Both the position numbers and the translations under genes were made by a program. Below the pieces are notes generated by a model. It was not told the DNA's origin. It made no database searches and was given only the letters and a program-made list of their open reading frames with translations. DNA of 64,000 nucleotides, from the NCBI GenBank assembly GCA_963402885.1, contig OY727093.1, positions 17,675,036 to 17,739,035 of the forward strand. Reading direction: 5' to 3'. Below, piece by piece: positions 38,211 to 51,300 of this stretch; position 1 is the first letter of the stretch, and each line of letters opens with the position of its first letter. The DNA is from Antedon bifida. Lineage: Eukaryota > Echinodermata > Crinoidea > Comatulida > Antedonidae.

Positions 38211-38285
38211 AATATATTCCTACGATCTAGATACATAACGAGATTAAAATCTCGCTACTGTATCTAGATCGTAGGAGGAATATTT
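38211..38285. repeat. 75-bp near-perfect palindrome
   Basis: ATTCCTACGATCTAGATACA on the left mirrors TGTATCTAGATCGTAGGAGG on the right around AGATTAAAATCT. It is probably a palindromic MITE or a foldback relic. Confidence 0.75.
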
Positions 38286-39701
38286 GAGAATACAAGATCA
38301 CATGCGCTTCATAATGTAGGCATATCGCCTAGTATCATAGACAATATAACCTAACCCCTAACCTAAAATCACATGAGATGGTGTATTACCGAATATTCAT
38401 ATGATACTGGGAAACCATGTGGAGATAAAGCACTGGAAATCGGGTACAAAATGACGTAATATATTAATATCATCGCTTATCAGTGAATTATTATCGGTGG
38501 TTTCGGTCGAATGGAAATCAGGATGTCGAAGTATCTCGAATTACGTATGTAGAATATAAAAAAACACATAATTATAGAGAAGAAACATAGTATATATACT
38601 GTACTAACGGGTGGGTCATTGATTTATCACTCAGATGGTTTTAAAATGCACATGGTAATCAAAACATCATGTTAATTGTAATAATCATATCAAATAGTCT
38701 TTATTCATCAGTTGTAAATGTTTATAATAGTGACGTCTTCTCCCCATAGAAATACATTTTTAAATGTATGGGCCACGTTAGTGACACATAGGCCTATTAT
38801 CGATCGAAACAAAACCCTGTAATTTTATGGAAACGTTTATTTTGTCTATTTTAAAAGCAAAAGCATCAGTGTGTTGTATGTGGTACTTTCGAAATAGGAT
38901 CAAAATTGTCCAAAACAAGCCGACAGAGTTCCTGAATAATGGAAGGTTAAATACACGGTTTTTGTGTGGGTTCACAATAGGCAATCTGTAGAGATCAGAT
39001 CAACGCTTCATTACCTTTCATTCATCATGCGGCATTCTTTCTTTACAAAACATTTATATATTGTCAGTGATTTACTGTAGAACTATGTAGGCCTATCGAA
39101 TGTAATTCAACTCTAATCTTTCGATCCTTTGGTGACAATTTACACCGAGGACTAACCATCTTTCCATAGATATAAGTCGAACCAGTCAATCGTTACAGAG
39201 TAGGTCTAGGGGCCTTATATCCGTCTGTTTGTGGAAAACTGCGAAAACCACGGGACTAAGAATAGGCCTATGTACATGCATATCTAACCATTTAATTCTT
39301 CCCTCAATCATCAACACAACAAACAAAAACAAGACCATTGCGATGACCGATGGTTCTATTGGATGTGAAGACGATGTTCTCTGTATAATTTTTGTTTAAA
39401 TTGAGTGATGCTTTCTGTATTAAAAATATATTCATTATAACAATACTAAGCTCCATTGAGTAAATTTCCACTAATTGGAACTAGGCCCTTGGTTAACCTC
39501 TTAACACTTTGTAGTGCATATAGGCCTAGTACCCATACAGTGCACCCACAGCTGAACTCCAGCGCCCCTGTTCCGCTGGAGTAAGTCTCCCATGGCTCCA
39601 TATCTAGTTAATACGTTTATAATAACATATCATGGAAAAGTGAAATATTGAACAGATTATTATCATGTTCTTGGGAATAATTTCGCGTTAGCCACTCTAA
39701 A

Positions 39702-39823
39702 TGCCAATTTACACAGACCAGCGGTAACGGTAAGCGGAAAACCACGTAGCTTGTCCCACGTAGAATCTGTATCTATCCTGAGCGGCAACCGCCCGTCAGC
39801 TCCGCGTTGTGTGTAAATGGTCA
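39702..39823. mobile_element. Possible small MITE, about 120 bp
   Basis: TGCCAATTTACACAGACC at the left and GTTGTGTGTAAATGGTCA at the right are imperfect inverted repeats. The interior is GC-rich compared with the flanks. No clear target duplication. Confidence 0.5.
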
Positions 39824-41798
39824 TAAGGAATAACATAGATTCTATATTTTATTTGTATAGCGAAAAACGAAAGTTTCATTCAAATATATTGGATCATCCA
39901 AATGAATTGAGGTTAGGCCTATACTTTCAGTTAAAACTTTACCAATATCAAATAATTATACAATCAAGTACAGCTCAAATATAATACAATTTTTTCATTT
40001 ATCTGCCTTAAGGGCATGGCAGTGTTTAATCTTCAGTATTATGCGCCTACCAGTTCTTTCAAGCATCATTGCGGTGTAAGTATTTATGGATTAATAGGAT
40101 ACTCATTTTAAACAAGCACCAAATTGTTTAATTGGGTTTAAATATATCAAAATTGCAAATGACCGACTGGTGGATCGTAAAGCGCTTTTAGGTAGTAGTA
40201 GTAGTTGGTTGGAGGGGAATGTTTGCGACCGTCACTGTTTCATTTTTTAATTTGTTAAAGTTGGATCTGAAGGGAAACAAACAATTGCACTCACTATTAT
40301 TTTAGTATATTATTCTCCTCAATAGTTAGGTTATTTATTAATGTCGCTCTTTCCTGGGTTTACTTAAGAGACGCGCAGTACATTTTGGACACTATTAGGC
40401 CTATAAGTTGCATTTCTTTGTCCAAAAAGTTGTTTGTGATTTAAGCTGTGTTCTAATTATGGTAGACCTATCTAAACTCCTTTATAGGCACTGAAGTTAA
40501 AAACCCATACAAAACATTTAAATATGAAAGTAGTAGTTTGTATTTTACTTTTTTCTTATTTAGTGTAGAAGAAACTTACATATATATGTAGCTGTAGGCA
40601 GATTGCGGTTGTGTTGAATCAAATTTTCTTAAATGCATTGTTTGTTATTGTTAATTTTCACACATTAAAGGCAAAAACAATTAAAGTCTATAAAAGAAAG
40701 ACAAATAGTGTGTGAAATATCAGAGGGAGTTGATATAGTATGGTTGCCGTTTAAGATTGTATATAAAATAATAATTACAGTACTAATGTATTCAAAATAA
40801 ATTTCAGAGTCTAATGTGTTTTTAGGACAACACCAATGATCAACTGTTTGCGGAGGATGCTGTTTTAAACAACAGTGTATACGTCAGTGTATTTGGTAAT
40901 GACCCTGTATTGTAAATATCATGGATTGAACAAACAATACAAATCGGAATTTTTGAAAAGAGTTGCTCATGCAGTATTAATCGTATACAGAACAAACAGC
41001 TATGAAAACGCCAAACCCCAGTGAACGAATGGGCGTCGGTATGTGAATGATGTCATTGCAGTTAAGTCAGATATTTATGGACAAAATAAATACCCCACAG
41101 AACAAGCGCCCGAATAAAGTTTAATACCGCCATGTATGCCCAGTAAACCTATTATAGTCTTCACAGTGTGGTTCACACTATCCTAACATTACTCCCAAAA
41201 CAAATAAAAAATTCGGAATACAGTATGTACTAGGATTGATTTTGTTAAGAGGGCGCTGTATAACACCTGTTTACAACACAGGTTAGAAACAAAGTTTACG
41301 AAGCCTGTACACACCGAGTACTATTTTTATCAGCGTTTGAACGCGCGCATTTTCATCATCAAGTTTACACGTGCGTATAAAGTCGTACTGTATTATTTTA
41401 TCAGAGTTAGAACGCGTGCGTAGGCATACAAGCGTATATTTTCAACAGCGTAGCCATAAATGTCCATTGACGTTAGAACGTACAAAAGGTGTACAATTTT
41501 CATCAACATTTGCACGTGCGCGTACACAATTTATACAATATTAATTAGCGCTTGAAGGCCCGAACAATTTTCGTTGGCATTGTAAAAATGGAAATTCGTC
41601 ACAATCATACACATTGTATAATATATGCATTTGACAAAACTATCATCATCATTATGGAAATAAGCTATTGTCAAGCTTCCATATTCATTAAACAAAAATG
41701 ATCAAGCCATAGTTTATCAAACATTCATTAAAATGTTTTGTTTTTATTATGGAATAATAACAATTAAAACGAATTATTGATAAACAGATAAAATAGTT

Positions 41799-41804
41799 TT
41801 TATT
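41799..41804 (-). terminator. Candidate AAMP polyadenylation signal
   Basis: AATAAA on the minus strand, about 510 bp after the AAMP stop codon. It is the most suitably placed hexamer seen, but other AT-rich hexamers nearby could serve, and no transcript evidence is available. Confidence 0.45.
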
Positions 41805-42314
41805 CATTACTCTCATGATTATTGTTGTAAAGACCATTCACATTTTATGAAGTGAAAGCTACATCTCTGATGGTGACATAGGAAAGTTTGTACAAATAAT
41901 CCACTATTCAACAACATACTAAAAAGCATGCACTTTCCCCATGTTAAGAATAACTTCTTTTATACCTGATTCACACATACACAAATCTTCTATGTTATAT
42001 CCAAGTAAAATCTCAGAAACAGTTGGTAATATATACAGGCCTGAGTGTGGCCTGTAAAGATTACATTGGTGTAACGCAGCAGTACCTACACTGATGCGCA
42101 TATGTTTATAATGAGTTACCCAGGTTTACATTAAAAACTAGCATGTGAAAGCGTTGTAAAAGCAGTTAGATTTAGGAGGTAATTTGATACTTTTTTATGT
42201 GTGAATCGGGTATTATATAAAAACGATTAAGTAACTACTAGAGCCGTTTCATAGTTGTTAAAATGTGTATGAATTGATCAATACAACAGGTATATGATCA
42301 ATATTCTTGACACT

Positions 42315-45300
42315 TCACCTATCAGGCTTATGGATTGAAAATACCCGAGCAGTTTTGTCTCCAGAAACTGATAGAATTGTGTTTCCATCTCTGTAAATAA
42401 AAAATTAACATGGTTAGAAATATCTATGTAAACAATTACAGCCAGTGACATACATATTTGCCTAAGAAGACATTACCAACAAAACATAATTAACAAACAC
42501 AGTTGTGCACATTAGACAGGACCTACAGTTTATAGTCCTTATCCAAAAGACCAAAAGACTTCTTCCACCACCAGAACTAAGAGCAAGTCCATCTCGAACC
42601 GATGTCAATATTGTTGGGTCTTGTGGAAAGCACCAAATATTTTCAGACAGTTTCACATTATGCAAGTTCTACCGCACCCAACAAGGCATGACAAAAACTG
42701 GTCTTTCAATGTGGTATTGACATTAAAGGGTGCAAGACAATTGTAATATGCACAAAACATGCATGACACAGAATCTATTGAAAAAACAGAAGACTGGTTT
42801 GAGGCTAACCCAACAAAGATATGCCCATTACTAAAGCAAAGTGTAGTGCTTGTGCAAATTACAAATTGAAATCTACATCGGCTCCGAAAATCAATCAGAT
42901 ACAAATCGCAGCAGAAAGAAAGAAAGATGTGTCAATGAGAACTGGCTGGAATTAAAACAAATATAGAGAGTTGCTGAATCAGGAAACATATAACCACTCA
43001 TGAAAACTCTAGGACTCACTCAGAACAGCCTCCTCAAATCAAATTACCATAGACAACCACAAAAAGCAGAGAAAAGAGTATTACTTAGAACTCTAATCCA
43101 GATACAGAGGTGCTTGTTGCAATAAAAGTTTGGCTGGTTATTGATTTAGCCAACATCTCAGCAAAGCTACATTATTGACAGCTTATCACTGGGCAAAGCC
43201 TCAAGTAGTTGTCAGAGATTTGATTAAACAATGTGCGTTCTGGAAGGAAGGGGTTTCACCTTCCAAAAATTTAAATGAGACAACCATTGAGACAATTCAA
43301 CAAGAAACTAGCATCCAAAAGGAGTTTTTGAAAACATCTCAACCAACAAATAGAAGTGCATCTCCAAGGCATTCATAACCAGCCTGGTAAGACAGACACT
43401 GGCACGACAAAGTTACCAATTTTGAGGTTCTGGTGATGCATAACTTACATGCAGACTCTGTCCAATAAATCGATTCATGAATCCTTAAGACCATGCTGTG
43501 GCAAGACAGAAGTCTAACACAAGGACATCGAAAACTGGCTGGGCTTTATGGCTAATCTTGATTGATGTAGTTGGTGGGAGTGTTGAAAAGAGAGGCTGTC
43601 GAAGAGATAAATAAAAAACCTGCAGGGCTCTGTCCACCGTTTGCTTCATCTGCGACAGAGACTGCCACAACCTATGACAACACGAAACAAGCTATCGAGT
43701 TTAAAGAAAGTTATTAAGAATAAAGCTAATTAAGCAACTTACCTGCTGATATTCATGTCCAGGATTTCTCCCTTGTGACCTGACCATGACCCTTCAACCT
43801 TTCCTGACCTTGCATCCCAAAGCCTTATGATTCCATCTAGACTGCATGTGTAAACAAATGGGTTTGTCTTATCCCATTTTAGCTTAACAATTCCAGCCTA
43901 AAGAAAAAAACAAAGCAATGAAAGTAATGGCAGAGCATGGTTAATAATATGTAAGCAAATCTTGCTTTTGCCATAGTATAGTCACACAAAAGATGCAATG
44001 GGTTCTTTAAAGTGCACATGAGAGAGATGTATATCATCTTCATCGTCATAAGTTCCACAATCAACATATTGACTGTTACAGAATAAAGAGGCCTACCAGA
44101 AGGCTTACTTGAAGTATTGGCTGTGGGTGACAGTAGGGGCTTCCGACTGATACTCTATGACAACATTTTCATGATTTGCGCATCCGCAAGTAGACTAACA
44201 AGTCAATGTTGACTTGAACCTGTGACCAATTTTGTTTAGAGCTATGGTTTGCAACGCTTTAACCGCTCACCCACTGGACTTAACGAATCATCTATATTAA
44301 AAATACACATTTTGGGCAAAGCATTGTAGAACACTTTTATATAATATTGATGTCAAATGTAAAAGATTATAAAGAAAACATACATCGTGTTGACATTTGT
44401 GACGAACAATCTGAGTAGGCATGTCCCAAATGCTAAGTGTACCATTCAAAGAGCCAATGGCTGCAAGTGGTTGACTGAAAATTAAATACATTGTTGCATA
44501 TAATTATACAGAATCGACATGAATACTAATTTTAATTGACAAGTCACTATTTCGGAAAACGGTAAGCCGAGACATTTCTGTTTCCAATCTGTGTATGCGG
44601 TTATAAAATGTAGGTTTCGTATTCTCGATGCAAGAATCATAAAAACTATAGGTGGTAGCAGAGTGTGTTGCTACACTCTCAGATAGTGCAGTGCTGCACA
44701 GACCTAGCAGCCTAGGGTACTGCAAGTATTGGCCTACAACACTCACTGAATGAAAGAGTATGACATCGTGAAATTGAGACTAAATCGGGGGTGGAATAAT
44801 ATAAAGTAGATTATACTAAAGACCCAGTCACACCACACCACGATATGTTTACCAATATATAATTCTCAGTCATAGTATACCATGATACAACAATTGATAT
44901 GTTCTGTTTCTAGGCCCTGTGTATAGGCCTGACCTGGGCGTCAAGCCAGAAAATTAGCCATCGCCAACCAAGGTGTTCGCCTTGACCAGGTATTATTCTC
45001 AATATGTAAAAAGTACTCACCACTCGTCCAAATGCTGTGATTGATCTCCTGCCAGATATCTCTTTTATAGTGTTTATAAAGAGATTTGTCATATAAAACA
45101 ACATTTTTTTGATTATCATTTTTTAAATTTTTCTTCCAGGCCATCACGACATTTAATCAAAGCCTCTAGAAATAAAGTTTTGTCGCCACTACTCTCTTTG
45201 GTTGACTTTAACTTTTTATCGTGCATGTTAAACAAAAATCGTAAAAATGTATATGAGGATACAAGAAGTGCATCATCACCACTATAATGGTATTTTGGTT

Positions 45301-48300
45301 ATCATATCGTGATCATTAGAGTCTGGTGAGACCGGGCCTTTAGTCTAAAGTAGGAACAAGAATGTGAATCCCTATTATGCAAGAAAAATTAAATTCTTAC
45401 CTGTGACAGAATCCTACTGATTCAACTGAATTTGTTTCACCTATATCTTCATTGACATCACCAGCAAAGAAAACTGCCACTTCCTGACAAGATAAATAAT
45501 AATGATACAACAACAATAAATTGAACTACTTGTTACCACTGCATGGAACACAGGTTCTCGTCAAATTAAGCAACGTTGGGCCTAGTCGCATTTTGGATGG
45601 GAGACTGTCTGGGAATCACATCGGGTGCTATATATACAGGAGAGTGATGGTGTAATGATAACATCATACTGATTGCATCCTCAGTCAAGATGCTTTACTC
45701 TCATTGCCTTGTCTTTCGTAAAGCCGATGGTCCAGTTTACATATAGTGCACTTGGTACACTATTCCAAAAGAGTAGGAGATCGTCTCCCAGTGTGCTGAT
45801 CTGGTAGGCGTTGAGTAGGAGATCGTCTCCCGGTGTGCTGATCTGGTAGGCGTTGCATATGTGTAATCTAAAAGAGTAGCAGATCGTCTCCCGGTGTGCT
45901 GATCTGGTAGGCGTTGCATATGTGTAATCTAAAGCTTTGTCTACACTATAAAACTAGTTTGATAGTGCAGACAGAGCTTTAGGGAAATAGCATGGTAAAT
46001 ATTGGATAAAAAAAGAAGTGCTGAGGTTGGGGAGAGAATCTTTTTCTTGGGTCTGGGATCAATATCTTTACCTTGCCAGTGTTACAATTATATATCTTGC
46101 TAGATCCATCAACAGATCCTGACAATATCAGGTTATTGTTGTCATGGCAATCTAATGATGTCACACTGTCTTGATGACCAGAGTTTCCTGTAAATAAATC
46201 AGAATTGTTAAATGTTTTATCAGATGCAAGCGAAGAGGAAAATGGAAGATAATGTTTTACTACTTTAATTATTTTTGTTTGTTACAAATGTTTATAACTT
46301 AAAGCTTATATTAGTAACCCACTACTATATTAGAAAACCACTACTATATTAGTAATCCACTACTTTATTAGTAACCAATACTAAAAGTTAAATGTGACAA
46401 TATTTTATTATTATTATTATTATTTAGACATACCTTTAAATGTTGTAGTCGCTTTTGCTGTCTTCAGATCCCACACCTTTATTACACCATCTTCATAACC
46501 TGTACAACACTGTTTACCTAAAACAAGACATTAATTTTAAGAATAGAATTTTAAATGTTTGATGCAAAAATTGTGATACGTATATATTAATATTCTTGGA
46601 GTGGCAGGGCAGTTAATGTTGGGTGTATTTAATACCCCTCCTGGTAGTGGTTCAGCCGAGTGATCCGATGTCATGTCTGTTGCTGACGAAGGGAGTAGCG
46701 GTCTCTTTCGAATTGGATATTGAACAATGCACAATTGAATGCTGTTATAATAGTAATAATAATACTAGGTATCAGCCTTATGCGTCACCTGATAGAAACA
46801 AGGCAAACCGGAAAGCTTTGGGCTGAACTGGATTAGAAAAAGTTGGGAGGGATTTTCACTACAATGAACACTGTAAAATATTTAGTGGCAACAGCATTTT
46901 ATGTCAAAATCTGTCATTTAGTGGGAGAGATAATTTGGTCTTATTCAAGCAGCAGTTCCTGTGAGCTCTCAAGAGATTGTGTATATCACTCGGCCAAATC
47001 ACAATAGGCACCATAGCATTACAATACACACAGGTTCAAGACTATCCTTAATCATAGTTCTGGTGATAGAACAAGTCTTCTCGGATAAGAACTTAAAAAT
47101 GGAGGTGAAGTGTACACATAATGCTTGTGTGCACTTATTATAATAATAAATAAAGTTTGCTTATTTGTTTATTCACAATTTGTATCCTCAAATGTTCGAA
47201 TATGGAACATGTACAGAAAAGAGGTGTAAAAATTCTAGGTACTGTTATGAAAAATATGATCAAGGCTGTAACCTGCTGAAGCTGTCTTGCTTCAACAACG
47301 GCAAAATGATCTTCCATAACATACTGCAAAAAAGCTGTTAAAGTCTAATATTTTTAGAGAGTTGCTCCCAGAGTACAATTCCCCCATTAGGATATGAAGA
47401 TCCAATACTCTCATTAGAACGAAGTTTCTCCATAAAAGATAGAGAAATTCTCCAGTTGTAACTATGGTTAAATTACTAAATGCCACCAACTTTTTATAAT
47501 AGGAGTTAATGAACAATAATGTTTGGTTTTTTCAATTTTCATAACATTTATTTACAATATACAGTGAGATATCTTGTTTTGGGATAGCCTTAAGATTTAA
47601 AGAATGGATTAATAAGTAAACTAAGCGTCATACCATCTGAAAATAATTCTGCCGTAGTAGTCTGACATCCATGTCCTTGCATTGTTTTGCACTCTCCACT
47701 AGGTATCTTCCACATCCAGACATCCCCATCTGCAGTACCTGCTAAGAGGACATGTGCAGATGGATGCCACTTTATCCACTGTAAAAAAAAAGAAACAGTT
47801 ATTTTTCTATCAAGAGTGAAGGGTAAATATATTTGGGGAAATTGAAATGTATGTATTATGTTTATTATTTGATACAATCAATACTATAATATTTGTAGTT
47901 TAATTTTGGATTATACAGGATTATTACAGTGCATTGAGGCAAAATAATGCTTTCTTTGGAAACAATCCTAATGGCAGCTGAGTCAAATAGTAAGAATAAA
48001 TATATATAGTCCAGTCAAAAATCACCCTCACCATGGTATAAGAACGTACCCTAATAAAATTTCATCCGTAGGTTCTATGTATATAGGTAATAACATTTCT
48101 TGATGTTGCGTCTGGCAAAACTTGGGATTTTACGAGAAAATTAGACTTTTATACCCAATTTATAACCGCCTCATGTCGTATTATTGTGTACAGTGAATGC
48201 GACGAAGCGTGACTGAAATTACGAGACGCCGTTAGCACCCGTTGAAAAATACATTAACAAAGCTATAAAACCTACAAAATTAATAGTTTATACAATAATT

Positions 48301-51300
48301 TAAATATAGTTTACAATAAATTATGTAATAAAATACATAACATATAAAGAAAACCCAAGAATAAATTAAAATATTTACAGATATGTGTTTAAAAATGTAA
48401 AGATAAAAATGGCCTTCCATAAAATAAAGTGCGCCCTCACGCGTCATACTTTTATCGGACTTGTATGGATGGTTATACTGTACCTCCAGTATTCCATCAT
48501 GATGGATTAAGTGCATATTGTATATCTGCTAACGTGTAATGATCTCCTAGTTATCTGGTTTTATTCTGGACATTCTTTTTTTTTCACAGCATTACTTGCG
48601 TGGATATCACAATGCATTGCATATTTTGAACTATCATTCGCGATTTGTAATCTTAATTAGAGTATTGAACCAATCATTTAAGGATAATATATTTCGCGTA
48701 GGCCTATACGAAAGATACTACCTCAAGTAGGCCTACTTTCACTTTCCAACAATTATTAAGAGTGTATCAAAGAGGCTGGTTGGGATTCGTCTGAATCAAC
48801 ATTTTTCATTTTCCCCTTTCACCCGCCGCCACCCACCGCTGCCCACACTGCCAATGGGGAGGAGGAGCCGGTTTGATCCTCTCTGAATCCGTCTGGCCTC
48901 CACATCGTACCGATGTGTGAAGTTTGAGCTAATAAACGTCATTCATGACGATTCTTTAAGTTCGAAGTCGTCTTCCAGAATTCAAAGTATTCTAAAGTTA
49001 AAGTATTTTCCCGTTTTTCCATTCACATTTCACTAAATAATGTTGGAGTGTGATGTAAGATTCGCGAGAAATGACATACTGTATTATCCCAATTCTCCTT
49101 TTTTTAAGACGTGACGTATTAAATACATTCTAATATAAAGTTTTTTGGTGGAGAGTAGTCCTACAATGATAATTATTATTGGACATTTTATACACAAAAA
49201 CATGTCATAAACGATCGGTTCACCTCCACGGCCTGAGTTCTCACTAGGGACGAGAAAGTTAAGCCCAAAACAAAAGTTTTTATGTGCATTTATTTCAAAT
49301 ATTGTTATCCGCCGAGTCCGACGCATTTTAATGCATTTAAATAATATTTAAAAAGCTTGGGAGAACATAGTAGCTTAATTTGTTGGCTTATTCAAATGCT
49401 TATAAATGACGTTTTAAACTTAAAAGATGTAGGCTATTGTCCCCAAAAGTGAAGATGAAGATTAATTAATTAATAAAATATAAAAGAATAACACAGTTAT
49501 CCGTCAGACGTCTTCGAACATTATAAAGAATCTTCGGTGGCAGGATTACATTTTCTAAAACACGAAATTGTCTCACACATCATACGATATGGATGTCAAT
49601 AGAAAATTCAAAGAAACTTAAACAAAACTAACAATCACAAGGATTAACTTTGTTGCGGATAACCAATGAGAAAATATTTCAGACGACTTTATTCATTTAA
49701 TCTTTATTATCGTATACGCGAAATGAACTGTCATTTAAAAATGATTCTTACTCAAATTAACATTGACTATAATCGCGAATATACAATGCATTGTGATATC
49801 CACGCAAGTAATGCTGTGAAAAAAAAGAATGTCCAAAATAAAACCAGATAACTAGGAGATCATTACGCGTTAGCAGATATACAATACGGCGCTTCACCTA
49901 ATCCATCATGATGGTATACTGGAGGTTGTAATGTGTTTCAATATATACAATCCTTTTTTTCCATGATAAAAAATAGAAATATATTTGTGAAAATATAATA
50001 TTCTGCCTCTTGCAGAGGAAATAACTAACAAACCGCATCGGGTTTCGTATAAATATCGTATTTATTAATGCCTTGTATAACCATCCATACAAGTCCGATA
50101 AAAGTATAACACGTGAGGGCGCACTTTATTTTATGGAAGGCCATTTTTATTTTTACATTTTTAAACACATATCTGTAAATATTTTAGTTTATACTTGGGT
50201 TTTCTTTATATGTCATGTATTTTATTACATAATTTATTGTAAACTATACTTAACTTATTGTATAAACTATTAATTTTGTAGGTTTTTAGCTTTGTTAATG
50301 CATTTTCAACGGGCGCTAACAGCGTCTCGTAATTTAAGTCACGCTTCGTGGCATTCGCTGTACACAATAATATGACATGAGGCGGTTATAAATTGGGTAT
50401 AAAAGTCTAATTTTCTCGTAAAATCCAAAGTTTTGCAAGACGCAACATCAAGAAATGTTATTACCTATATACATAGAACCTACGGATGAAATTTTATTAG
50501 GGTACGTTCTTATACCATGGTGAGGGTGATTTTTGACTGGACTAATATTACGATAAATGGTACTGTACATGGAATGGCATTAATTGGTTTTCTCACCTCA
50601 AGGTCAGAACATTCAAATGACCAAATCTCTTCCCAAGATTCTGTGCTCCAGACCTTCACTAACCCAGACATGTCTCCCGAAGCAACAAACTTAGAATCAC
50701 TGCTAAATCCAACACAGGTGACAGAGTCGGAATGCCCTGAATTCAAAACAGTCATCAATCATTATTATTGTTTATTGTTTAATAATTACTTGAAAAAGTG
50801 TTGACAATGTGCTGGCAGTTGAATGGAACCATTAAATATCATTTTTACTATTACTAAATTCAATCAATCAATTGGCAGAGCTGTATTTAAGGTTGTTTTA
50901 AACATCTCAATATAATGAATGTCTACTTAAAACATTCATATACCTGTGGATGAGTACCAGGCTACTACCATCCATGTGGACGTGGACATTACACATTCAC
51001 TCAAATCAAGTCCCTATGTTCTTTTGTGTTATAAAATCTGAATTCATACCTGTGCAGATAAGTGCAGTAGTGCCATCTGCTATATTCCACACATAGGCCT
51101 TATCATCTTCACCTCCAGTGACGGCAAGACTGGATGTCTTAGGGTCAAGATCACAGCTAAAAACTGAAGCTGTTACAGAATAATACAAACGTTTTAATTA
51201 GTAATTATATAGATTGTTTTGAAAATCAAATCTACACCATGTACAGTGTACATTAGGATCATGGACACTAGTGTGTATGCAAACGCCATTTATGTAGGTT

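Larger units (their letters stand above)
37033..41798. other. Intergenic stretch between the giant gene and AAMP
   Basis: No coding region I can support. The left end should hold the giant gene's promoter and 5' UTR, but I see no clear TATA box. It contains a palindromic element (38211-38285), a small inverted-repeat element (39702-39823) and a CpG-richer stretch near 41,270-41,560 with repeated AACGCG- and ACGTGCG-like words. TAGGCCTA octamers are frequent. Confidence 0.6.

Noticed and set aside
40835-40870. QLFAEDAV-like string resembling a reverse-transcriptase active-site motif
   Set aside because: Too short, with no neighbouring reverse-transcriptase motifs in frame.
45531-45640. Functional 5S rRNA gene
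   Set aside because: The box A region has losses and the sequence runs into a SINE-like body without a T-run terminator at the right place.
48280-50273. Similar small frames of 78 and 66 codons in opposite orientation (48280-48516 and 50073-50273)
   Set aside because: They lie in the two arms of one inverted-repeat element, so the similarity comes from the repeat. Nothing suggests selection on the protein.
48007-50544. Assignment of the long-armed element to a capsid-bearing or virus-like family
   Set aside because: There is no coding content and no matching target duplication. The ends alone do not support any such family.
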